Shown here in pieces: positions 1 to 5,357 of a DNA stretch of 5,357 bases. The stretch spans positions 1 through 5,357 of the forward strand of contig VEPB01000055.1 in NCBI GenBank assembly GCA_012026715.1, in the 5' to 3' direction. The translations under genes and the position numbers were made by a program. Position 1 is the stretch's first letter. Every line of letters starts with the position of its first letter. The stretch is from Methylococcaceae bacterium (lineage in GTDB: Bacteria > Pseudomonadota > Gammaproteobacteria > Methylococcales > Methylococcaceae). The notes beneath the pieces are model-generated. The model searched no databases, had not been told where the DNA came from, and saw only the letters and a program-made list of their open reading frames with translations.

Positions 1-1
1 G

Positions 2-1366
2 TGGTGGGCGTTGTCGGCGCGGGTTATGGCGCCAATGACGATGATCGAGGAGGGGCTGAAGCGGCTTGTCGCCGGCGATTTGACCGGCAAGTTGGATCCG
101 GCCGCGTGCGGCGATTTCGGAAATATGGCGGCCAATCTGACAAGCTTGTGTGGCTCGATCTCGAATTTGGCCGGCAATACCGTTGTCTTTTCGAACGAAA
201 TTATTTGTCTGGTCAATGCGTTGATGCATGAAGCAGACCAGACCACCGGCGACGCCCGCGATCAGGCGGGACAGACCCAGCAGGTCGCGGCAGCGGCCGA
301 GCAGATGAGTCAGACCATCAATGACATCGCCCGCAATGCCCTCGCAGCCCGGGAAACATCGGGAGCGGCGTTGACCGTCGCCCATGAAGGAAACGTGGCG
401 GCGGAATCGTCGGCGGCAACGGTTCAGCGGGTCTATGACGCCACCATCTCATTGGCCTCCCTGGTGGAGAAGCTGAATCGCAGCGTCCGCGAGATCAGCA
501 GTATCGTGACCGTGATCAAGGGGATCGCGGACCAGACCAACCTGCTTGCGCTCAATGCGGCCATCGAAGCCGCCCGCGCGGGCGAACAGGGCCGCGGATT
601 CGCCGTGGTCGCCGATGAAGTGCGCAAGCTGGCAGAGCGGACCATCAAGGCGACTCAGGAGATCTCCGACAAGATCTCGGTGTTGCAGGCGGATTCGCGG
701 CAAACCGCGCAGTTCATGGACAACACCTCCGACGAGGTGATCCAAGCGACCAGTGGCATCAAACAGGTAGAAGGCGTATTGAACTCCATCGTGGCATCGG
801 TGGAGCAGGTCCGTGACCAGATCGCGCAGATCGCAGTGTCGGTGGAGGAACAGTCGCAAACCACCGAAGAAGTCGCCTCCAATATCGAGAAGACGGCGAC
901 CATCGCCAAGCGCATCGAACAAATGTCGGGGGGAATCACCGCTGACGTCGAGTCCATTGTTGGAGTCACCCTGCAGGCTCGTGATGCCGCCGACAAGTAT
1001 GTGCTCGATAACACGCTCGACAAGATTTTGGATCGGGCCAAGTCCGACCATATCGTTTTTATGAGCAGGGTGAAAGGGCATGTGAGAAAAGCCCTGGTTC
1101 TTGAGCCGGCAAAGATGCCGGATCATTATTCTTGCCGTTTCGGCAAGTGGTATCACAGCTTGGGTATGGAGCAATACTCAGGCAGTGAATGGTTCCGGGC
1201 TATCGATCCACCCCACGCCCGTCTCCATGCCCTGGCGAAGGATGTCGTTTCGCTGGCAAGCAAGGGTGAGGAGCGACGGGCGTCTGAATTGTACGAGGAG
1301 GCCGATCGTCTGTCTCAGGCGATCATCGAAAACCTTGATCGGTTGAAGGCTCAATACCACGCTTGA
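2..1366 (+). CDS. Methyl-accepting chemotaxis protein with C-terminal CZB domain (5' partial)
   Basis: Chemoreceptor that relays a signal to CheA/CheW at the inner membrane. The frame is open to the window edge; a TTG at 11 is in frame but is not a credible start, because codons before it continue a HAMP-like sequence (WWALSARVMAP). The membrane and sensor parts are therefore probably upstream. Numbering from the codon at 11: HAMP about 1-50 (P8, GDLT 22-25); methylation/coiled-coil helices about 80-165 and 215-320 with E/Q pairs such as EQ 97-98 and EE 279-280; the near-invariant hairpin tip about 170-212 (QTNLLALNAAIEAARAGEQ, then GRGFAVVADEVRKLA); CZB domain about 340-450. It has no C-terminal NWETF-like pentapeptide. 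The gene heads the visible che operon, so it probably feeds the CheA encoded downstream. The MCP call is certain; the ligand is unknown. Confidence 0.97.
   Translation, partial: WWALSARVMAPMTMIEEGLKRLVAGDLTGKLDPAACGDFGNMAANLTSLCGSISNLAGNTVVFSNEIICLVNALMHEADQTTGDARDQAGQTQQVAAAAEQMSQTINDIARNALAARETSGAALTVAHEGNVAAESSAATVQRVYDATISLASLVEKLNRSVREISSIVTVIKGIADQTNLLALNAAIEAARAGEQGRGFAVVADEVRKLAERTIKATQEISDKISVLQADSRQTAQFMDNTSDEVIQATSGIKQVEGVLNSIVASVEQVRDQIAQIAVSVEEQSQTTEEVASNIEKTATIAKRIEQMSGGITADVESIVGVTLQARDAADKYVLDNTLDKILDRAKSDHIVFMSRVKGHVRKALVLEPAKMPDHYSCRFGKWYHSLGMEQYSGSEWFRAIDPPHARLHALAKDVVSLASKGEERRASELYEEADRLSQAIIENLDRLKAQYHA
1028..1363 (+). other. CZB (chemoreceptor zinc-binding) domain at the receptor C terminus
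   Basis: Residues about 340-451 of the receptor, numbered from the codon at 11. A His in SDHIVF (H347), a Cys in the hallmark CRFGKWY (C375), and PHARLH (H402, H406) supply a 3His/1Cys set. The spacings of 28, 27 and 4 residues are close to the zinc ligands of E. coli DgcZ (H22, C52, H79, H83). Known CZB proteins bind zinc very tightly, and in some the ligating Cys reacts with hypochlorous acid. All four expected ligands are present, so zinc binding is likely; which signal it senses here is inference. Confidence 0.92.
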
Positions 1367-1386
1367 ATCAGGAGAAGAGGCGAGCG

Positions 1387-1488
1387 ATGACGGTTTGGTG
1401 GCGCTACATGATATTCCAGGTGGTACCAAGATGCCGTCGGCGACCAGGAGCGGACGTTACTTTAATCCGGGTGATTTGTCATGACTGA
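1387..1488 (+). CDS. Possible 33-residue leader/coupling ORF
   Basis: ATG at 1387 to TGA at 1486-1488 encodes 33 residues (starts MTVWWRYMIF, ends RVICHD). It is preceded by a purine-rich AGGAGAAGAGG (1370-1380), six bases before the ATG, just after the receptor stop. Its end overlaps the HEAT gene start by 8 bases, and the HEAT gene has no clear Shine-Dalgarno of its own. Translational coupling could therefore explain how the HEAT gene is initiated. There is no recognisable domain, and the peptide is basic and of mixed composition. It could equally be chance; conservation of the frame in relatives would decide. Confidence 0.25.
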   Translation: MTVWWRYMIFQVVPRCRRRPGADVTLIRVICHD

Positions 1489-3196
1489 AGCAGATACTTG
1501 GGAGCGCAGCCTGGAGGAGCTCAACGATGCGGACCCCGCCGTGCGGCGCTGGGCGGCAGAGGCGTTGGGTGAAGGTGACGTGCGCGCCCTCTACCCGCTG
1601 ATCAAGGCGTTGAAGGATGCCAATACCGGCGTTCAGGACGCCGCTCGGCGCTCGCTGATCGCCATCGGCGGCGAGGTGACTGCCTACATGACCTTGCCCT
1701 TGCTGCGGGAGGATGCCTATTTGCGTAATACCTCCCGCATCATCCTCAAGCAGATCGGCGTACCTGCGGTACCGTTGCTACGGCCATTGCTGAAGGACAA
1801 GGATGACGATATCCGGATTTTTGCACTGGATTTGATTTCGGAAATACGCCTCTGTGGTTATCCGCAGGATATTGCTGATCTGGCGGCCAGGGATCCCAAT
1901 GCCAATGCGCGGGCCGCTGCGGTCCGGGCCTTGAGCCGGCTGGGGCAAGCCGAATACTGGCCAAGCTTGCGGGCAGCCTTGGCAGACGAGGAATGGGTAT
2001 GCATCGCCGCTCTTGAAGCCCTGGCGGAAGTCGGCGATCAGGCGTCAATCCCTGCCATTGCAGAGTTGCTGAACAACCCTTCCGACATCGCGCGTTATTC
2101 GGCCATCGAGGCGCTTGGCAAGTTGGGGTCGGCCACCGCCAGCGAGGCCTTGTTGGGTCATGTCGCCCAGGCGAACCCACTGGAACGGGCGGCGATCGTC
2201 AAGAGCCTGGTGCAGATTGGAGTTACCCCGGAAATGGGGGAGGCGTACGACGTATTGATGGAAACCCTCAAGGACGGCGAATGGGACGAGAAGCTGGTGG
2301 CGATGCGTGGCCTGTGCAGCCTGCGGGATGCGCGAGCGGTTCCAGCCATACTGGATGTTGCCGGTTCGTTGGATCCGTCCGAACCGGACAGTGAAGACCT
2401 CATAAGCGCCGCCATGGAGGGACTCACCCAGTTCGGTTGCTGCCCAGCCCTGGTTGAGGCTGCCGCATCGCCGGAAGTCAAGCACTTCGGCAAGGTGGTC
2501 GCGATCGACGTGCTGGCCGCTCTCGGCTGTCGGGAGGCGATGCCGGTGCTGATCAACTTGATGGACGGCGACCTGCGCGAGGTGAGGCGTGCCAGCGCAC
2601 GAGCCCTTGGTGAAATTGATGGGGAGGCGGCCACGCAGCAGTTGCGGGATGCGATCGACGATCGTGACGGTCATGTGCGGCGCGCCGCGGTGATGGCGCT
2701 AGGACGGTTACAGGATGCTGCGGCGTTCGACCCACTGTTTCAGCATCTGGGGCGAGAGCGGTACCGGGACGTCTATGAAGAATCCATCAAGGCCCTGTTG
2801 GCGATCGACGAGTGCGAGCTCTGTCGGCACATGGAAGAAATGGGGCCGGTGGCCCGCGAAGTGATCGGCCGATTCGGGCGTGACGAGACGACTTTGCTGG
2901 ATCTGTCGGAGGATGACGATCGCGGGGTACGACTGGCGGCATTGGCCGGCCTCGGAAAGATACCGACCGGGCCGGCGGTGGCTCGATTGATCGCGACATT
3001 GGCGGACGAAGATCCCGAAATCCGTCGTGCCGCCGTGATTGCGCTCGGTTCCCTGGGAGATGGGTTGGACGCAGTCAGGCCGCTCCTGGAAGATCCGGAT
3101 ATCTGGGTGCGCATGTCGGCAGCTACGGTTCTGGGGTTGGGAGGCGCACAGGAGCAAGAGGGCGATGAGTGGGATGACAATGATCCATGGCGCTGA
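1481..3196 (+). CDS. HEAT-repeat (PBS-lyase-type) solenoid protein in chemotaxis operon
   Basis: A 571-residue protein made almost wholly of HEAT-like repeats with a period near 31 residues. I count about 16-17 units, with helix starts near residues 19, 51, 81, 111, 141, 172, 203, 235, 269, 304, 334, 368, 399, 431, 483, 514 and 543. The cleanest copies read VRRAAVMALGRL (399) and IRRAAVIALGSLG (514). The segment 431-482 is irregular and holds a CxxCxH cluster (C445, C448, H450). The C terminus (about 558-571) is strongly acidic. No signal peptide or membrane segment is visible, so it is probably cytoplasmic. HEAT solenoids generally bind proteins. Placement between a receptor gene and cheR suggests an accessory or scaffold role in this chemosensory system; the partner is unknown. 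The ATG at 1481 is the first possible start, because an in-frame TGA lies at 1472-1474. It has no strong ribosome binding site. Confidence 0.93.
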   Translation: MTEADTWERSLEELNDADPAVRRWAAEALGEGDVRALYPLIKALKDANTGVQDAARRSLIAIGGEVTAYMTLPLLREDAYLRNTSRIILKQIGVPAVPLLRPLLKDKDDDIRIFALDLISEIRLCGYPQDIADLAARDPNANARAAAVRALSRLGQAEYWPSLRAALADEEWVCIAALEALAEVGDQASIPAIAELLNNPSDIARYSAIEALGKLGSATASEALLGHVAQANPLERAAIVKSLVQIGVTPEMGEAYDVLMETLKDGEWDEKLVAMRGLCSLRDARAVPAILDVAGSLDPSEPDSEDLISAAMEGLTQFGCCPALVEAAASPEVKHFGKVVAIDVLAALGCREAMPVLINLMDGDLREVRRASARALGEIDGEAATQQLRDAIDDRDGHVRRAAVMALGRLQDAAAFDPLFQHLGRERYRDVYEESIKALLAIDECELCRHMEEMGPVAREVIGRFGRDETTLLDLSEDDDRGVRLAALAGLGKIPTGPAVARLIATLADEDPEIRRAAVIALGSLGDGLDAVRPLLEDPDIWVRMSAATVLGLGGAQEQEGDEWDDNDPWR

Positions 3197-3224
3197 ACGG
3201 TCGGCCGCAAGGGCGCCGCTCCGT
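3197..3224 (+). other. Weak GC-rich hairpin between HEAT gene and cheR
   Basis: ACGG (3197-3200) can pair with CCGT (3221-3224), and CGGC (3202-3205) with GCCG (3215-3218), around a 9-base loop with a small internal mismatch. It begins right after the HEAT gene stop. No T-run follows, so it is not an intrinsic terminator. It might affect mRNA processing or simply be chance. Confidence 0.25.
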
Positions 3225-3242
3225 GGCAATTAGGGGATTCGC

Positions 3243-4052
3243 ATGATCCTGCAAGACGGCACGTTCCGGCAGTTGCGCGACTTTATTTACGAAAAGTGCG
3301 GGATCTATGTCCCGGACACCAAGAAGTATTTGTTGGAAAAAAAGATTGGTGCCCGGGTCCAGGCCCGCAACTTGGGTAGTTTCGAGGATTATCTGGTTTT
3401 GGCCCGGTCTCCGCAGAGCGGTGACGAACTAAGCAAGCTGTTCGATGCCGTCACCACCAACGAAACCTATTTTTTTAGGGAGACCCAACAGTTCGACGTG
3501 CTGCTCGACAACATCGTACCCACGGTCGTCGAAAAGCGGCCGAGCAAGGACATCAAGATCTGGTCGGCGGCTTGTTCCAGTGGTGAAGAGCCCTATACCC
3601 TTTCACTGCTGTTGGCCGACAAAAAGCCCGGATTGCGTCCGGAAATTTTGGCGTCCGACATCAGCGAGGAAGTGCTGGCGTCGGCCCGCAAGGCGGTGTT
3701 CGGTTCCTACTCCATTCGCAACGTTCCCCCAGCCTACCTCCAGAAATACTTCAAGGACGTAGGATGGGCGATGGAATTGAGTTCAACGATCCGGGCGCCG
3801 GTCAAGTTCCTGAATATCAACCTGATCGATGACAAGAAAATCAGGACCATCCGCGATGTAGACGTTATCTTTTGCCGTAATGTGTTGATCTATTTTGACG
3901 ATAAAGCCAAACAAAAGGTGGTGTCGAATTTGTATGACAGTCTGCGGCCAGGGGGATATCTGTTCATCGGCTCATCGGAGAGCCTGCACAACGTGACCCG
4001 GGCGTTCAGACCGCTGACCTATAATAAAGTCGTCGTTTATCAGAAGGTGTAG
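3243..4052 (+). CDS. cheR: Chemotaxis protein methyltransferase CheR
   Basis: Transfers methyl groups from S-adenosylmethionine to receptor glutamates, for adaptation. The 269 residues show an N-terminal helical domain (about 1-80) ending in the signature TTNETYFFRE (71-80). The SAM-binding methyltransferase domain follows: WSAACSSGEEPY (107-118), D139 in ASDIS, and FCRNVLIYF (210-218), then GGYLFIGSSESL near 237-248. The start is the ATG at 3243, five bases after AGGGGA (3232-3237). It sits 46 bases after the HEAT gene and 2 bases before the next gene, which fits an operon. The segment matching the beta-subdomain (about 171-188) looks a few residues shorter than in E. coli CheR, as expected for pentapeptide-independent CheR proteins. 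This agrees with the nearby receptor lacking such a tail. Confidence 0.97.
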   Translation: MILQDGTFRQLRDFIYEKCGIYVPDTKKYLLEKKIGARVQARNLGSFEDYLVLARSPQSGDELSKLFDAVTTNETYFFRETQQFDVLLDNIVPTVVEKRPSKDIKIWSAACSSGEEPYTLSLLLADKKPGLRPEILASDISEEVLASARKAVFGSYSIRNVPPAYLQKYFKDVGWAMELSSTIRAPVKFLNINLIDDKKIRTIRDVDVIFCRNVLIYFDDKAKQKVVSNLYDSLRPGGYLFIGSSESLHNVTRAFRPLTYNKVVVYQKV

Positions 4053-4054
4053 TC

Positions 4055-4447
4055 ATGAAGATTCTTGTCGTAGACGACGACCCCACCACGCGTAAGGTAC
4101 TAAGCTTGTATCTTAAGGCGAAAGGGCACGAAGTCGTGACCGCTGAAAACGGCCTGGACGCTCTGGAAAAGCTAGGAACTCAGAATGTCAATCTGATTAT
4201 GAGCGACGTTAATATGCCTTACATGGATGGTATCGAATTTGTAAGGAATGTGCGAGCGAATACCGAATGGTCCGATATTCCAATACTCATGGTTAGTACC
4301 GAGGCTGATCAGGATGAGCAGCAGTTGGCATTCACCGCTGGAGCCAACGGCTATTTAATAAAGCCGGTAACTGCGGAAATGGTCAACGACAAGATTAAGG
4401 AATTGGTGAGAAACATCTTTGCACAGGGGAGGACCCGCAATGCCTGA
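4055..4447 (+). CDS. Single-domain CheY-like response regulator
   Basis: A stand-alone receiver domain of 130 residues with no output domain. It keeps the acidic residues D7 and D8, phospho-acceptor D51 (in SDVNMP), S81 in the place of CheY T87, Y100 in the place of Y106, and K103 in KPV. It should therefore be phosphorylated, most likely by the CheA encoded downstream. A short tail (about 121-130, ending GRTRNA) follows the domain. The ATG at 4055 lies five bases after AAGGTG (4044-4049), which is within the cheR end. It differs clearly from the next gene and lacks the CheY-type SDWNMPN signature, so it may be a phosphate sink or have its own partner. It is more AT-rich than its neighbours, with codons such as CTA, ATA, TTA, AGA and AGG. 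Confidence 0.93.
   Translation: MKILVVDDDPTTRKVLSLYLKAKGHEVVTAENGLDALEKLGTQNVNLIMSDVNMPYMDGIEFVRNVRANTEWSDIPILMVSTEADQDEQQLAFTAGANGYLIKPVTAEMVNDKIKELVRNIFAQGRTRNA
4426..4433 (+). promoter_or_regulatory. Ribosome binding site that sets the cheY start
   Basis: GGGGAGGA lies six bases before the ATG at 4440, inside the end of the preceding response regulator gene. It supports the ATG over the in-frame TTG at 4419, which would add seven residues absent from CheY proteins. Confidence 0.8.
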
Positions 4448-4829
4448 TCCGAAAATACGTATACTGGTCGTGGATGACTTTTCCACGATGCGGCGAATCA
4501 ACAAGAACATCCTGAAGCAGTTGGGATTCGAGAACGTGGAAGAGGCCGAGGATGGTAACGATGCGTTCGCGAAACTGCAGAAAGGCGGTTATGGTTTCGT
4601 CGTGAGTGATTGGAACATGCCGAATCTGGATGGACTGGGTCTACTGAAGAAGATCCGAGCCGATCCGGCTCTCAAAGATCTGCCGGTGATGCTGGTGACC
4701 GCCGAAGCAGAGAAGGACATGGTGGTCGAGGCGATTCAGGCCGGCGTGAACAATTATGTGGTCAAACCGTTCACCGCAGAAACTTTCAAGGCCAAGATGG
4801 ATAAGGTCTTCGAGAAGCTGGGAGGCTGA
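4440..4829 (+). CDS. cheY: Chemotaxis response regulator CheY
   Basis: Receives phosphate from CheA and, in flagellated bacteria, binds the motor switch protein FliM. The 129 residues match E. coli CheY in length and, by my memory of that protein, align without gaps: D12 and D13 (VVDDFSTMRRI), D57 in SDWNMPNLDG, T87 in VTAEA, Y106 and K109 in NYVVKPF, and the ending VFEKLGG. K92 and V95 lie on the alpha4 face used for FliM and CheZ contacts. The start is the ATG at 4440, overlapping the previous gene by 8 bases and served by a strong binding site at 4426-4433, so translation is probably coupled. cheA follows after 53 bases, with no cheZ between them. This is the most securely assigned flagellar output gene here. 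Confidence 0.97.
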   Translation: MPDPKIRILVVDDFSTMRRINKNILKQLGFENVEEAEDGNDAFAKLQKGGYGFVVSDWNMPNLDGLGLLKKIRADPALKDLPVMLVTAEAEKDMVVEAIQAGVNNYVVKPFTAETFKAKMDKVFEKLGG

Positions 4830-4882
4830 CCGGTTTTCTCGATCGACGATGACTGTCCAACGTATCAGCAAGCGAGCGACTT

Positions 4883-5357
4883 ATGTCTGACGAAATGGAA
4901 GAAATCATTGCGGAGTTTCTGACGGAAGCGGAGGAAACGCTCGACAAGATCGATCCGCTGTTCGTCGAGTTGGAAGCTCGCGGCGAAGATAAGGACATCC
5001 TCAACGACATATTCAGAAGCGTACATACCGTCAAGGGTGCGGCAGGCTTCCTGGGGTTCCAGTCCGTGGTGGACGTGGCGCACAACGCCGAGACCATCAT
5101 GAAAAAACTCCGGGACGGGGAGCTTGCCCTGTCCAAGCCGCTGATGGACGCCGTGTTGAACAGCGTCGACATGCTGCGGGCGTTGTTGAAACACGTCAAG
5201 CTCAAGGATGGCGTCGAGGAGAATATCCAGCCGGTTCTGGAGGAACTTCAACGGGCGCTGGCCGGCGCTCAGTCGGGTGGGCCACCGGTAGCGGCGGCGC
5301 CACCCAAGGAGGCCCCGGCCGCGCCGCCACCGCCGCCCCCCGCTCCCGCCGCGCAAC
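4883..5357 (+). CDS. cheA: Chemotaxis histidine kinase CheA (3' partial)
   Basis: The N terminus of the CheA kinase; 158 codons are visible and the frame runs off the window. Residues 1 to about 128 form the P1 (HPt) phosphotransfer domain: phospho-accepting H48 in FRSVHTVKGAAGFLGF, with K51, H67 and E70 matching the known hydrogen-bond network of enteric CheA. From about residue 130 a Pro/Ala-rich stretch begins, as in linkers that join P1 to later domains. The P2-P5 domains are expected downstream and are not visible. The ATG at 4883 is the first possible start after an in-frame TGA at 4850-4852; only a weak AAGCGAG (4870-4876) precedes it. An alternative ATG at 4895 is possible but would remove four residues of the first helix. 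The product should be the kinase for both upstream regulators. Confidence 0.96.
   Translation, partial: MSDEMEEIIAEFLTEAEETLDKIDPLFVELEARGEDKDILNDIFRSVHTVKGAAGFLGFQSVVDVAHNAETIMKKLRDGELALSKPLMDAVLNSVDMLRALLKHVKLKDGVEENIQPVLEELQRALAGAQSGGPPVAAAPPKEAPAAPPPPPPAPAAQ
5270..5357 (+). other. Pro/Ala-rich linker of CheA (partial)
   Basis: From CheA residue about 130 the sequence is nearly all Pro, Ala and Gly with one KE pair, including a run of seven prolines around residues 148-153 and neighbours. The DNA is extremely C/G-rich here. It is a flexible interdomain linker, continuing beyond the window. Confidence 0.85.

Noticed and set aside
11..13. TTG as a start codon for the receptor
   Set aside because: Codons before it already belong to the HAMP region, no ribosome binding site is visible, and the frame is open to the window edge.
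1..231. Plus-strand ORF from the first base in another frame
   Set aside because: It is Gly/Arg-rich with no domain, while the overlapping frame gives a HAMP-like sequence continuing into the MCP.
449..1174. 241-residue minus-strand ORF across the receptor gene
   Set aside because: It lies wholly opposite a clear MCP/CZB reading frame, shows no recognisable domain, and is explained by the GC-rich codon pattern of the sense gene.
1367..1480. Promoter or terminator between the receptor and HEAT genes
   Set aside because: Only 4-5 base stems without a T-run, and no convincing -35/-10 or FliA-type (sigma-28) boxes could be found by eye.
2864..2873. Perfect 10-base palindrome ATCGGCCGAT inside the HEAT gene
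   Set aside because: A single copy within coding sequence, with no flanking regulatory context; expected by chance at this GC content.
2045..3229. Long minus-strand ORFs (2045-2674 and 2708-3229) across the HEAT gene
   Set aside because: Their sequences are His/Arg/Pro-rich without domains and mirror the repeated Ala/Leu/Arg codons of the HEAT repeats.
4849..4890. 13-codon ORF overlapping the cheA start
   Set aside because: It has no ribosome binding site (the nearest GGGAGG, 4820-4825, is 23 bases away) and is too short to support as a gene.
4865..5356. Minus-strand ORF opposite cheA
   Set aside because: The plus strand encodes an unmistakable HPt domain with H48, K51, H67 and E70; the opposite product is low-complexity Gly/Arg at its start.

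Overview
The window holds part of one bacterial chemotaxis (che) operon. All genes are on the + strand and closely packed. In order: the 3' part of a chemoreceptor gene (HAMP, MCP signalling hairpin, C-terminal CZB zinc-binding domain), a 571-residue HEAT-repeat solenoid protein, a CheR methyltransferase, a stand-alone response regulator, a canonical CheY, and the 5' part of cheA (P1 phosphotransfer domain and the start of a Pro/Ala-rich linker). Both ends are cut by the window edge. No RNA genes, mobile elements, CRISPR arrays or convincing intrinsic terminators were seen.

The organism is probably a motile Gram-negative proteobacterium. The CheY aligns without gaps to the E. coli protein as I remember it, with the same residue numbering (D12, D13, D57, T87, Y106, K109), which leans towards Gammaproteobacteria. 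The HEAT-repeat gene inside a che operon and the direct cheY-cheA junction do not match the E. coli or classic Pseudomonas layout. Taxonomy is an inference and cannot be fixed from this window.

Layout: 2-1366 receptor; 1367-1480 a 114-base gap with a well-placed ribosome binding site and a possible 33-codon ORF overlapping the next start; 1481-3196 HEAT protein; 3197-3242 a short gap with a weak hairpin; 3243-4052 cheR; 4055-4447 response regulator (2-base gap after cheR); 4440-4829 cheY (8-base overlap); 4830-4882 a short gap; 4883 to the window end cheA. The spacing suggests one transcript whose promoter lies upstream of the window.

Likely working model: the receptor senses through an unseen upstream domain and/or the CZB zinc site and controls CheA. 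CheA phosphorylates CheY (flagellar output) and possibly the second regulator (phosphate sink or separate output). CheR methylates the receptor. The HEAT protein is the unexplained part, most plausibly a protein-binding scaffold or adaptor for this array. The most unusual points are this HEAT protein with its CxxCxH cluster, the tandem response regulators with no cheZ between cheY and cheA, and a CheR with a short beta-subdomain paired with a receptor that lacks a C-terminal pentapeptide.
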